Shown here one piece after another: positions 43,584 through 51,547 of a DNA stretch of 64,000 nt. Below the pieces are notes generated by a model. That model did not search any database. It was not told the DNA's origin and worked only from the letters and a program-made list of their open reading frames with translations. The stretch spans positions 1,625,444-1,689,443 of the forward strand of contig NZ_LMUV01000011.1 in NCBI RefSeq assembly GCF_009765755.1, read 5' to 3'. Within the stretch, counting starts at the first letter, position 1; each line of letters begins with the position of its first letter. The DNA is from Rhodanobacter sp. L36. GTDB lineage: Bacteria > Pseudomonadota > Gammaproteobacteria > Xanthomonadales > Rhodanobacteraceae. Position numbers and translations under genes: made by a program.

Positions 43584-44324
43584 TCACCAACCCATGTAGT
43601 GCCCGCCATTGATCGCCAGGTTCGCGCCGGTGATCCAGCTCGCCTGATCGCCGGTGAAGAACGCCACCGCATGCGCGATCTCGTCTGGCCGTCCGAGACG
43701 ACCCACCGGAATCTGCGCGACGATTTTCTCGCGCACTTCTTCGGGTACCGCCATCACCATGTCGGTGCCTACGTAGCCGGGTGACACGGTGTTCACGGTG
43801 ATGCCGAATTTCGCGTTCTCCTGTGCCAGCGAAATGGAGAAGCCGTGCATGCCGGCCTTGGCCGCCGCGTAATTGGCCTGGCCGTACTGACCCTTCTGGC
43901 CGTTGATCGAGCTGATCTGCACGATGCGTCCCCACTTGCGCGCGCGCATGCCGTCGATCACCGGCCGCGTCACGTTGAAGCACGCGTTCAAGTTGGTGTT
44001 CACCACGTCCATCCACTGCTGATAGCTCATCTTGTGGAAGGTGCTGTCGCGCGTGATGCCTGCGTTGTTGATCAGGATGTCCACCGGCCCGCATTTTTCT
44101 TCCACCGCGCGGATCATCGATTCGCTCGCGGCAGGATCGGAGACATCGCCCGGCACGATGCAAACGTCGATGCCGTCAGCCGCCATCACTTTCTGCCACG
44201 CCTCGGCTTTGGCCTGGTCGCGGTAATTGGTGGCGACCTTGTGACCTTGGCCGGCGAGGTAGCGGACGATCGCGCTGCCGATGCCGCCGGTTCCGCCAGT
44301 AACCAATGCCGTGCGTTGTGTCAT
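43584..44324 (-). CDS. phbB: Acetoacetyl-CoA reductase (PhbB/PhaB)
   Basis: PhbB makes (R)-3-hydroxybutyryl-CoA with NADPH for polyhydroxybutyrate. This 246-residue short-chain dehydrogenase has TALVTGGTGGIGSAIVRYLA for the cofactor, the NNAG motif in DILINNAGITRDSTFHKM and the catalytic Ser-Tyr-Lys in VQISSINGQKGQYGQANYAAAKAG. The features TRDSTFHKM and NGQKGQ(Y/F)GQ favour PhbB over fatty-acid FabG. AGGAG precedes the ATG. No phaA or phaC lies in the window. Confidence 0.9.
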   Translation of the reverse strand: MTQRTALVTGGTGGIGSAIVRYLAGQGHKVATNYRDQAKAEAWQKVMAADGIDVCIVPGDVSDPAASESMIRAVEEKCGPVDILINNAGITRDSTFHKMSYQQWMDVVNTNLNACFNVTRPVIDGMRARKWGRIVQISSINGQKGQYGQANYAAAKAGMHGFSISLAQENAKFGITVNTVSPGYVGTDMVMAVPEEVREKIVAQIPVGRLGRPDEIAHAVAFFTGDQASWITGANLAINGGHYMGW

Positions 44325-44433
44325 ATCCGTTGAACTCCTGTGTGGTGGGCGAGGCAGAAACGAGGGCGGCATCTTCGCAAAGCCGCTGTTGCAGAATCGC
44401 GAAGGGATGCGATCGTTCCCGCTTTATAGCGTT

Positions 44434-45300
44434 TCAGCTGGAAGAGTGACCGCTGCAATGCGGCAAAAGTGCCGGGTCGAAATCCTCCAACGCACGCGTC
44501 ATCAACGCGTCGGCATCGATGGCCTGTGCCGGCGTGGGCACATTCAGAAAGTCGAGCGCAAAGCGAAGTGCCGGCAACGGATCGGTGGCATCCACCGGAA
44601 ACGCCTGCGTGGATTTGGACAATTTGTGACCCTCGGCATCCATCACCAGCGGCAGGTGTCGATACGTCGGCATCGGCAGATCAAGGCATCGCTGCAGCCA
44701 GATCTGTCGCGCGGTGGAGTCAAGCAGATCCGCGCCACGCACCACGTCGGTAATGCCCTGAAACGCATCGTCGACCACACAGGCGAGCTGGTACGAATAG
44801 AAACCTTCGACGCGGCGTATCACGAAATCGCCGGCGCTCTCTCGCAGGCTCTGCCGCTGCGGTCCCTGCAATGCATCGTCGAAGCTCACGTCGATATCCG
44901 GCACGCGCATGCGCCACGCAGGCCGGCGATTCGCGACCGGCCGAGCGACGCAATGTCCGTCGCGATGCATGTCGCCACTGGCCGCCAGATCGTTGCGACT
45001 GCACCAGCAGGCGAACACCAGGCCGGCTTCGCGCAAGGTGGCGAACGCAACGTCGTACGCCGCAATCCGTTGCGACTGCAACAACACAGGTGCGTCGGCG
45101 CGCAGGCCGAACGCTGGCAGCGCGGCCAGAATCGATGCGGCCGAACCGGGCACCTCGCGCGGCGGGTCGATATCTTCCATCCGCAGCAACCATTCGCCGC
45201 CGGCGTATCGCGCGCACAGCCAGCTGGCCACAGCCGCCACCAGCGAACCCGCGTGCAGCGATCCGGTAGGTGAAGGAGCGAAACGGCCGCGATAAGTCAT
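44434..45300 (-). CDS. gluQ: Glutamyl-Q tRNA(Asp) synthetase
   Basis: GluQ charges the queuosine base of tRNA(Asp) with glutamate. The 288-residue protein is a GluRS catalytic core without an anticodon domain. The HIGH-like site is in YRGRFAPSPTGSLHAGSLVAAVASWL, the zinc cysteines in VFACWCSRNDLA and RDGHCVARP, and the KMSKS-like loop in GHKLSKSTQAF. Length and motifs separate it from true GluRS. It is divergent from htpX with a 130-base gap. Confidence 0.95.
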   Translation of the reverse strand: MTYRGRFAPSPTGSLHAGSLVAAVASWLCARYAGGEWLLRMEDIDPPREVPGSAASILAALPAFGLRADAPVLLQSQRIAAYDVAFATLREAGLVFACWCSRNDLAASGDMHRDGHCVARPVANRRPAWRMRVPDIDVSFDDALQGPQRQSLRESAGDFVIRRVEGFYSYQLACVVDDAFQGITDVVRGADLLDSTARQIWLQRCLDLPMPTYRHLPLVMDAEGHKLSKSTQAFPVDATDPLPALRFALDFLNVPTPAQAIDADALMTRALEDFDPALLPHCSGHSSS

Positions 45301-45430
45301 GCAGTTATTTTAGTGCGGACGGAGATGGCGCGAGCCCCAAGCGTGTCCCCGGCCTTGAAAGCGCCGCGTCGCGCCCGAATCTTGAACCCGGATTCCCCGT
45401 TTCATGACTGCCACCAAGAGAGAGACAGCC

Positions 45431-46315
45431 ATGCGTCGCATCGCGCTTTTCATCGGTACCAACCTCGCCGTTCTGCTCCTGCTGAGCATCGTGTGCCACC
45501 TGTTCGGCATCGATCAAATGGCGGCCAGTCGCGGCTATGGCGGCATGGGTGGGCTGCTCGCGTTTGCCGCCGTGTTCGGCATGGGCGGCGCGTTCATTTC
45601 GTTGGCGATGTCCAAGACCATTGCCAAGTGGTCGACTGGCGCGCAGGTCATCACGCAGCCGCAGAGCGACACCGAGCGCTGGCTGGTCGACACCGTGCGC
45701 CGCCATGCGCAGAACGCCGGCATCGGCATGCCCGACGTGGCGATCTACAACGCACCGGAGATGAACGCGTTCGCCACCGGCATGACCAAGAACCACGCGC
45801 TCGTCGCGGTGAGTTCCGGCCTGCTGCAGCAGATGGATCGCGAGCAGATCACCGCCGTGCTCGGCCACGAGATCGGTCATGTCGCCAACGGCGACATGGT
45901 CACTCTCACGTTGATCCAGGGCGTGCTCAACACACTTGTGATCCTGGCTGCGCGCATCGTCGGCCGCGCCGTGGATAGCTGGATGGGCGGCAGCAACAAC
46001 CGCGGTGGCGGCATTGGCTACTTCGTGGTGGTGATGGTGCTGCAGATCGTGTTCGGCCTGTTCGCCTCGATGATAGTGGCGGCGTTCTCGCGCTGGCGTG
46101 AGTTCCGCGCGGATGCCGCCGGCGCACAGTTTGCCGGTCGCGGCGCGATGATCTCCGCGCTGCAGCGCCTGCAGGCCAACCACGGCGAAAGCACCTTGCC
46201 CAACACCATCGCGGCGTTCGGCATTTCCGGGCCGCTGGCAGAAGGCATCAAGAAACTCTTCATGAGCCACCCGCCACTGGACGTGCGCATCGCCGCGCTG
46301 CGCAACGCGGCCTGA
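45431..46315 (+). CDS. htpX: Membrane zinc protease HtpX
   Basis: HtpX is a heat- and envelope-stress-linked M48 protease that cuts damaged inner-membrane proteins. The 294-residue protein has two N-terminal spans (IALFIGTNLAVLLLLSIVCHLFG and the GMGGLLAFAAVFGMGGAFISLAM region), the zinc motif in AVLGHEIGHVANGDMV, two further spans and the downstream Glu in WREFRADAAGAQFAG. The ATG at 45431 matches the family start. htpG follows after 138 bases in the same direction. Confidence 0.96.
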   Translation: MRRIALFIGTNLAVLLLLSIVCHLFGIDQMAASRGYGGMGGLLAFAAVFGMGGAFISLAMSKTIAKWSTGAQVITQPQSDTERWLVDTVRRHAQNAGIGMPDVAIYNAPEMNAFATGMTKNHALVAVSSGLLQQMDREQITAVLGHEIGHVANGDMVTLTLIQGVLNTLVILAARIVGRAVDSWMGGSNNRGGGIGYFVVVMVLQIVFGLFASMIVAAFSRWREFRADAAGAQFAGRGAMISALQRLQANHGESTLPNTIAAFGISGPLAEGIKKLFMSHPPLDVRIAALRNAA

Positions 46316-46453
46316 TGCGCTGTGTAGTGAGCTGCGCGCCGCGTAGACACGCGGCACCGTAAACTTGTCGATTCGTCATTCCAGCGCAGGCCGATATCCG
46401 GCCTGTGTTGGAACCAACGCCAAACATTCACGCAACAACGGAAACATCCACGC

Positions 46454-48325
46454 ATGAACGCACCCGCCACCGAAACCCGCAAATTCGAAGCCGAAGTCGC
46501 CCAGGTGCTGCACCTGGTCACGCACTCGCTGTACTCGCACAAGGAGATCTTTCTGCGCGAGCTGATCTCCAACGCCTCCGACGCCTGCGACAAGCTGCGC
46601 TTCGAGTCGATCGCCAACCCGGCGTTGTCCGCCGGCGACAGCGAGCTGCACATCGACGTGAGCTGGGATCCGGATGCGCGCACCGTCACCATCCGCGACA
46701 ACGGCATCGGCATGACGCGCGACGAAGTGGTGGCCAACATCGGCACCATCGCCAGCTCCGGCACCAAGCGCTTTCTCGAGGCGATGTCCGGCGAGCAGAA
46801 GGCTGATGCCCGTTTGATCGGCCAGTTCGGCGTGGGCTTCTATTCCGCCTTCGTGGTCGCCGACAAAGTCACCGTGCTCACGCGCCGCGCGGACGCACCG
46901 GCCAGTGATGGCGTGAAGTGGGAGAGCGACGGCAAGGGCGAATATTCGCTGGAGCAGACCGAGCTTGCCGAGCGCGGTACGGCGGTGATCCTGCATCTGA
47001 AAGCCGACGAGGACGAGTTCCTCAAGCGCTGGCAGTTGCGTCAGCTCATCACGCGCTACTCCGATCACGTCGCGTTTCCGATCCGCATGCCGCTCGAGAA
47101 AGACGACAAGCCCACCGACGAATTCGAAACCGTCAACGCCGCCTCCGCGCTGTGGACCAAGCCGAAATCCGAGATCAGCGACGAGGATTACCAGAGCTTC
47201 TACAAATCGCTCGGCCATGATTTCAACGACGCGCTGGCGTGGACGCACAACCGCGTCGAAGGCAGCCAGAGCTTCACCACGCTGCTCTATCTTCCGTCGC
47301 AGCCGCCGTTCGATTTGATGATGGGCGGGCGCGACGAGCGCAAGGGGCTGAAGCTTTACATCAAGCGCGTCTTCATCATGGACGCCGCCGAAGAGTTGCT
47401 GCCCAACTACCTGCGCTTCGTGCGCGGCGTGGTCGATGCGGATGACCTGCCGCTCAACGTGAGCCGCGAAATCCTGCAGCAGAACCGGCAGCTCGAGCGC
47501 ATCAAGGCCGCGTGCGTCAAACGCGTGCTCGACTTGATCGAGAAACTCGCGCGCGACGAACCCGAAAAATTCGCCGCCTTCTACAAGGCGTTCGGCAACA
47601 CGCTCAAGGAAGGCATCAGCGAAGACGCCAACAACCGCGAGCGCATCGCCAAGCTGCTGCGCTTCGCATCCACCAAAGGCGAGGGCAGCGCGCAGACCGT
47701 TTCCTTCGATGACTACATCGGCCGCATGCCGGTCGGCCAGGACACCGTCTGGTTCATCACGGCCGACAGCTACGCCGCCGCCATCGGCAGCCCGCAGCTC
47801 GAGGCGTTCAAGGTCAAGGGCACCGAAGTGCTGCTGATGTTCGATCGCATCGACGAATGGATGCTCGGTTCGTTGAGCGAATACAGCGGCAAGAAACTGC
47901 AGAACGTCGCCAAGGGCGAACTGCCGCTCGACGAAGCCGACAAGAAAAAACAGGAAGAGTCCGCGAAGGAGGCCGAACCGCTGGTCAAGAAACTCAAGGA
48001 CCTGCTCGGCGACCGCGTCGGCGATGTACGCGTCTCCGCCCGCCTCACCGACTCACCCTCGTGCCTCGCGCTCAGCGATTACGAAATGGCCCCGCACCTC
48101 GCGCGTCTGCTTCGTGAAGCCGGCCACGACATGCCGGAAAACAAACCGACGCTGGAAATCAATCCGCAACACGCGTTGCTCAAGCGCGTCGAGGCGGAGG
48201 CCGATGAGGCGAAAGCCAAGGACCTCGCCACGCTGTTGCTTGAGCAGGCGGAGATTGCTGCGGGTGCGCAGTTGCCGGATCCGTCGGCGTTTGTGCAGCG
48301 ATTGAATCGGGTGTTGCTGGGGTGA
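46454..48325 (+). CDS. htpG: Chaperone HtpG (Hsp90 family)
   Basis: HtpG is the bacterial Hsp90, an ATP-driven folding chaperone. The 623-residue protein has the GHKL ATPase domain (HSLYSHKEIFLRELISNASDACDKLRF, VTIRDNGIGMTRDEVV, LIGQFGVGFYSAFVVAD), the middle domain with the catalytic Arg near LPLNVSREILQQNRQL, and the C-terminal dimerisation domain. Length and order are normal. No good sigma-32 promoter is visible in the 138-base gap upstream. A strong terminator follows. Confidence 0.97.
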   Translation: MNAPATETRKFEAEVAQVLHLVTHSLYSHKEIFLRELISNASDACDKLRFESIANPALSAGDSELHIDVSWDPDARTVTIRDNGIGMTRDEVVANIGTIASSGTKRFLEAMSGEQKADARLIGQFGVGFYSAFVVADKVTVLTRRADAPASDGVKWESDGKGEYSLEQTELAERGTAVILHLKADEDEFLKRWQLRQLITRYSDHVAFPIRMPLEKDDKPTDEFETVNAASALWTKPKSEISDEDYQSFYKSLGHDFNDALAWTHNRVEGSQSFTTLLYLPSQPPFDLMMGGRDERKGLKLYIKRVFIMDAAEELLPNYLRFVRGVVDADDLPLNVSREILQQNRQLERIKAACVKRVLDLIEKLARDEPEKFAAFYKAFGNTLKEGISEDANNRERIAKLLRFASTKGEGSAQTVSFDDYIGRMPVGQDTVWFITADSYAAAIGSPQLEAFKVKGTEVLLMFDRIDEWMLGSLSEYSGKKLQNVAKGELPLDEADKKKQEESAKEAEPLVKKLKDLLGDRVGDVRVSARLTDSPSCLALSDYEMAPHLARLLREAGHDMPENKPTLEINPQHALLKRVEAEADEAKAKDLATLLLEQAEIAAGAQLPDPSAFVQRLNRVLLG

Positions 48326-48350
48326 CGCGCTGCGCTCGTTGCTGATGCTG

Positions 48351-48380
48351 AAAGGCCGCCCATGGGCGGCCTTTCTTTTT
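48351..48380 (+). terminator. Rho-independent terminator of htpG
   Basis: Ten-pair stem AAAGGCCGCC/GGCGGCCTTT with a CATG loop, then CTTTTT, 26 bases after the stop codon. Confidence 0.95.
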
Positions 48381-48470
48381 GCCCTCTCGCCCCTTTGGGA
48401 CAGGGCCGGGGTTAGAGGCGGGTGCTCGCCACGAATTTCCTTTTCGTCAATCCAGCGAAGGCCGGAATCG
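48380..48470 (+). repeat. Left copy of an inverted repeat framing the DUF1801 gene
   Basis: The core (from about 48419, GGGTGCTCGCCACGAA, then TTCCT, GTCA and a GCGAAGGCCGGAATCGC-like segment) reappears on the opposite strand at 49535-49601. The two copies are alignable over roughly 60 bases with several differences. The tail belongs to a group of dispersed 'CATTCCAGCG-AGGCCGGAAT' sequences of which another fragment lies near 46375. Confidence 0.65.
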
Positions 48471-48704
48471 CGTCCGCGTCCTCTCTGGTGAACTCAGTCG
48501 CGCCTCTGCTTGTGCGAACCCGCATGAGGTCAGCATGTGGTTACTTGTCTCCTTGATCGCGATATTCGATATGGTCGAAAGCAAACCTGACTTGAAGGAA
48601 ATACCTTTTCAGCAACGTACCGGATAGCAAGAAAAAGTCAGGAGGCAGATGACGGATGGAATGCCAACCTCCATCGCTTCGCCGACGCGGCCGAATGGCA
48701 GTCA

Positions 48705-49205
48705 TCACTTTCTTTTCCCGACACCAGGTACAGCAGCAACTTGTTTCATCCACGCAGCGATCTGACGCTCGTCGAGGTCGCCCGCGGATGCGAGCTCCGC
48801 GCCCCGCGTGGCCTTGCCCATGCCGACAGGCGTCACTGGCGGCACGGGCTTAAGCGCCGCGCCGTTGACGAACATCAGCTTGACGTGCCCGGCGAAACCA
48901 CCGCAACAGAAACACCAGCCATCGCCGACCCCGTACCACGCGATGCCCCATTTGACGGCGCGCTGGAGGCCGGGCAGTGTTTTCGACGCCAGCGCGTCGA
49001 CACGCTCGGCGATACCTCGCTGCGGCTGCGGCAGGCTGGCGATATAGGCAAAGACAGGTTTGTCGCCATCCGCTGCCTTCGCGGGGCTGGCTCGGCCGGT
49101 CATGGCTTCCGGCAGCGTCACCGTGTCTTTGCTCTTGGTCGGCGTGCGATCCGCCGATTTGCGCGCCGGGGTTTTGGACGTCTTGTCCGTCTTCGGGGTG
49201 AGCAT
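48705..49205 (-). CDS. DUF1801 domain protein with Lys/Thr-rich N-terminal tail
   Basis: This 166-residue protein has a basic, low-complexity N-terminus (PKTDKTSKTPARKSADRTPTKSK) followed by a DUF1801 (YdhG-like) domain: VFAYIASLPQPQRGIAERVDALASK, AVKWGIAWYGVGDGWCFCCGGFAGHVKLMF and a C-terminal helix LDERQIAAWMKQVAAVPG. The domain function is unknown. The basic tail recalls the histone-like protein at 24973 and could bind nucleic acid. The gene is isolated between inverted repeats and a palindromic element, unlike its tightly packed neighbours. Confidence 0.82.
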   Translation of the reverse strand: MLTPKTDKTSKTPARKSADRTPTKSKDTVTLPEAMTGRASPAKAADGDKPVFAYIASLPQPQRGIAERVDALASKTLPGLQRAVKWGIAWYGVGDGWCFCCGGFAGHVKLMFVNGAALKPVPPVTPVGMGKATRGAELASAGDLDERQIAAWMKQVAAVPGVGKRK

Positions 49206-49591
49206 GGTCGTCTCCAGTAACGCCTCAGGGTATTGGCATGATCGTACTTGTGCAGGAGGCTGCCAGGTATTTTCGCGATGGCGCTGAGCTTTCTTCGGGC
49301 CAGATGGAAATGGGGGTCAGCGCGGGTTATGTGGCTTTTTGGAAGTAGAGCTTTCGTGCCGCTGTGCGGCCCGAGTCACTTTCTCTTTGGCCACGCAAAG
49401 AGAAAGTGACTCGCGCTCCGCAGGAGCACGAAAGCTCTGCTTTGAAGATCACACGATGACGAGAGTTGGATGACCAGCTTCGCTGTTGTAAAGCTCTTCC
49501 GGCCTTCGCCGGAACGACGACGTGAAGTTGAACGGCGATGCCGCTCTCGCAGGGATGACCAACAGGAAGGTTCGTGGCGAGCACCCACCCC
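49206..49591. other. Repeat-filled intergenic stretch
   Basis: No gene is visible in these 386 bases. They hold a double palindrome (49347-49438), a short TCCGGCCTTCGCCGGA hairpin at about 49498-49513, and the right member of the inverted pair. The high density of inverted repeats marks it as a landing zone for small palindromic elements. Confidence 0.7.
49347..49438. repeat. Double palindrome (nested inverted repeats)
   Basis: An outer 13-base stem (AGAGCTTTCGTGC at 49347-49359 with 49426-49438) encloses an inner perfect 17-base stem (49373-49389 with 49396-49412, GAGTCACTTTCTCTTTG and its complement, loop GCCACG). The two stems are separated by 13-base arms that do not pair well (CGCTGTGCGGCCC, GCGCTCCGCAGGA). 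The layout is cruciform-like and resembles small dispersed palindromic elements of xanthomonads. Confidence 0.88.
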
Positions 49592-49605
49592 TCACCCTTC
49601 CCGAA
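49535..49605 (-). repeat. Right copy of the inverted repeat framing the DUF1801 gene
   Basis: Read on the minus strand, this copy gives GGGTGAGGGGTGGGTGCTCG, CCACGAA, then CCTTCCT, GTCA and a GCGAGAGCGGCATCGC segment, matching the left copy at 48419-48470. Its outer end contains the TGA stop codon of the LysR gene, so the element seems to have replaced or set the 3' end of that gene. Confidence 0.65.
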
Positions 49606-50488
49606 TGAAATCCACAAACGCCCGCAACGGCGACGGCACATGCCGTCTGCCGGAGTAGTAGAGGAAGGGGCCGTCGAAGCTTTGGCACCACGGTTCAAGG
49701 ATGGGCACGAGGGCGCCGCTGGCGATGTGTGGGCGTAGCCAGTCTTCGAATAAATGGACAATGCCGAGTCCGTCGATGGCACCTTGAACGGCGAGATCGA
49801 ACGCTGCGCCTTGGCGCACTTGCAGCGGGCCGGGCGGGTCGATGCGCACCACTTCACCGTCGCGTTCGAATTCCCAGACGGCGATGGCGCCGCCGGCGAA
49901 CTGGCCGCGCATGCAGGCGTGTTGCAGCAGGTCGCGCGGGTGTTCGGGGCGGCCGCGCGCTTGCAGATATTCGGGTGCGGCGGCGGTCATCAGGCGTTGC
50001 GTGCGCGGGCCGATCGGCACGGCGATCACGTCCTGCGCGAGGCGTTCGTCGTAGCGGATGCCGGCGTCGCAGCCGGCGGCCAGCAGGTCGACGAAGCTGT
50101 CTTCGACGGTCACTTCGAGGCGGATCTCCGGGTAACGCTTGAGGAACGGCTTGATGATCGGCGGCAGCACGGTACGCGCGACGTTGGCCGGCACGTTGAG
50201 TCGCAGGGTGCCGGCGGGGCGGTCGCGGAAATGGTTGACCACGTCGAGCGAGGCCTGCACTTCGGCGAGCGCGGGGGTGAGCCGCTCGACCAGCAGCGCG
50301 CCCGCTTCGGTCGCCGATACGCTACGCGTGGTGCGATGGAGCAGGCGCATGCCGAGCCGCGCTTCGAGGCGTTTCACCGCTTCGCTCAGTTGCGAGGCGG
50401 AGCCGTTGCCGACGCGCGCGGCCTCGCGGAATCCGCCCGCCTGCACCACGGCGAGAAAGGCGAGCAGGTCCTGCATGTCGTTTGCCAT
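49592..50488 (-). CDS. LysR family transcriptional regulator
   Basis: This 298-residue regulator has the LysR winged helix at residues 1-60 (DLLAFLAVVQAGGFREAARVGNGSASQLSEAVKRLEARLGMRLLHRTTRSV) and a periplasmic-binding-like effector domain. It is divergent from the aldo/keto reductase gene with a 105-base gap, the usual arrangement for a LysR protein and its target. Effector unknown. Its stop codon sits in a dispersed repeat. Confidence 0.92.
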   Translation of the reverse strand: MANDMQDLLAFLAVVQAGGFREAARVGNGSASQLSEAVKRLEARLGMRLLHRTTRSVSATEAGALLVERLTPALAEVQASLDVVNHFRDRPAGTLRLNVPANVARTVLPPIIKPFLKRYPEIRLEVTVEDSFVDLLAAGCDAGIRYDERLAQDVIAVPIGPRTQRLMTAAAPEYLQARGRPEHPRDLLQHACMRGQFAGGAIAVWEFERDGEVVRIDPPGPLQVRQGAAFDLAVQGAIDGLGIVHLFEDWLRPHIASGALVPILEPWCQSFDGPFLYYSGRRHVPSPLRAFVDFIREG

Positions 50489-50593
50489 CGTTCGGTTTTC
50501 CGTACGGCCCGTGCGGATTGTGTCGGATTATCGTGCAGCCGGCGCGGGCCTATAGTCGGGTTCGCCTTCACCGATATCCCCAGGGAGTCAGAC

Positions 50594-51463
50594 ATGAGCC
50601 ACCTCAAGCAAGCCGGATCGTTTCAGCTCGGTCACCGAAAAGTTCACCGCATGGGCTACGGCGCCATGCAGCTCGCCGGCCCCGGCGTGTTCGGCCCGCC
50701 GAAGGATCACGCCGCCGCGCTGGCGGTGTTGCGCGCGGCGCTGGAAGCAGGCGTGGATCACATCGATACCAGCGATTTCTACGGCCCGCACATCACCAAC
50801 AAGATCATTCGCGAGGCGCTGCAGCCGTATGCCGACGATCTGGTGATCGTCACCAAGGTCGGCGCGCTGCGCGGTGACGATGCTTCGTGGAATCCGGCGC
50901 AGAGTCCGGCGCAACTCGAGCAGGCGGTACACGACAACCTGCGCAACCTCGGGCTCGACGTGCTGGAGGTGGTCAACCTGCGCGTGATGGGCGACGTGCA
51001 CGCGCCATCCGAAGGTTCGATCGAACTGCAGTTCAGTACGTTGGCCAAGCTGCAGCAGCAAGGTTTCATCCGCCATCTCGGCCTCAGCAATGTCACGGCC
51101 ACGCAAGTCATCGAAGCGCAGCGCATCGCGCCGGTGGTGTGCGTGCAAAACCAGTTCAACCTCGCGCATCGCGAAGATGATGCGCTGGTCGATGCGCTCG
51201 GCGCGCAGGGCATCGCGTACGTGCCGTTCTTTCCGCTTGGCGGTTTCACCCCGCTGCAATCGCAGACGCTCACCGATGTGGCCGCGCGTCTCGATGTTGT
51301 ACCGATGCAGGTCGCACTCGCGTGGCTGCTCGCACGCGCGCCGAACATTTTGCTGATTCCCGGCACGTCGTCGCTGGGCCATCTGCGCGAAAACCTGGCA
51401 GCGGCCGAACTGAAGCTCGATGAAAAAACCATGGCCGAGCTGGACGGCATCGGCAACAGCTGA
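50594..51463 (+). CDS. Aldo/keto reductase, YdbC-like
   Basis: This 289-residue TIM-barrel oxidoreductase keeps three of the four usual catalytic residues: Asp and Tyr in HIDTSDFYGPHITNK and Lys in VIVTKVGALRG. At the position of the usual His the sequence reads VVNLRVMGDVHAP, so Asn replaces it, as in E. coli YdbC. The C-terminal LLIPGTSSLGHLRENLAAAEL is the NADPH site. GGGAG precedes the ATG. It is likely controlled by the divergent LysR gene. Substrate unknown, perhaps a pyridoxal-like or sugar aldehyde. Confidence 0.9.
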   Translation: MSHLKQAGSFQLGHRKVHRMGYGAMQLAGPGVFGPPKDHAAALAVLRAALEAGVDHIDTSDFYGPHITNKIIREALQPYADDLVIVTKVGALRGDDASWNPAQSPAQLEQAVHDNLRNLGLDVLEVVNLRVMGDVHAPSEGSIELQFSTLAKLQQQGFIRHLGLSNVTATQVIEAQRIAPVVCVQNQFNLAHREDDALVDALGAQGIAYVPFFPLGGFTPLQSQTLTDVAARLDVVPMQVALAWLLARAPNILLIPGTSSLGHLRENLAAAELKLDEKTMAELDGIGNS

Positions 51464-51547
51464 CAACGCGACGGCGAAGCATCGGGTTTCTTGCCAGCTT
51501 TTGCGATCTCCACTAGCGTGCGCCGACCAGCGTTGGGGGCGTGGCTC

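Larger units (their letters stand above)
48326..48704. other. Gene-free stretch after htpG
   Basis: The 379 bases hold the htpG terminator and then the left member of an inverted repeat pair (about 48380-48470). The remaining 230 bases contain no frame with convincing protein-like composition. A minus-strand frame at 48541-48650 gives a short peptide-like stretch (FFLLSGTLLKRYFLQVRFAFDH), but it lacks a start with a ribosome site and is probably a decayed remnant or chance. Confidence 0.5.

Noticed and set aside
43584..44324. Polyhydroxybutyrate operon
   Set aside because: Only the reductase is present; no thiolase, synthase or phasin gene lies in the window.
46316..46453. Possible sigma-32 heat-shock promoter before htpG
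   Set aside because: A CTTGTC box is present near 46362 but no CCCCAT-type -10 follows at 13-15 bases.
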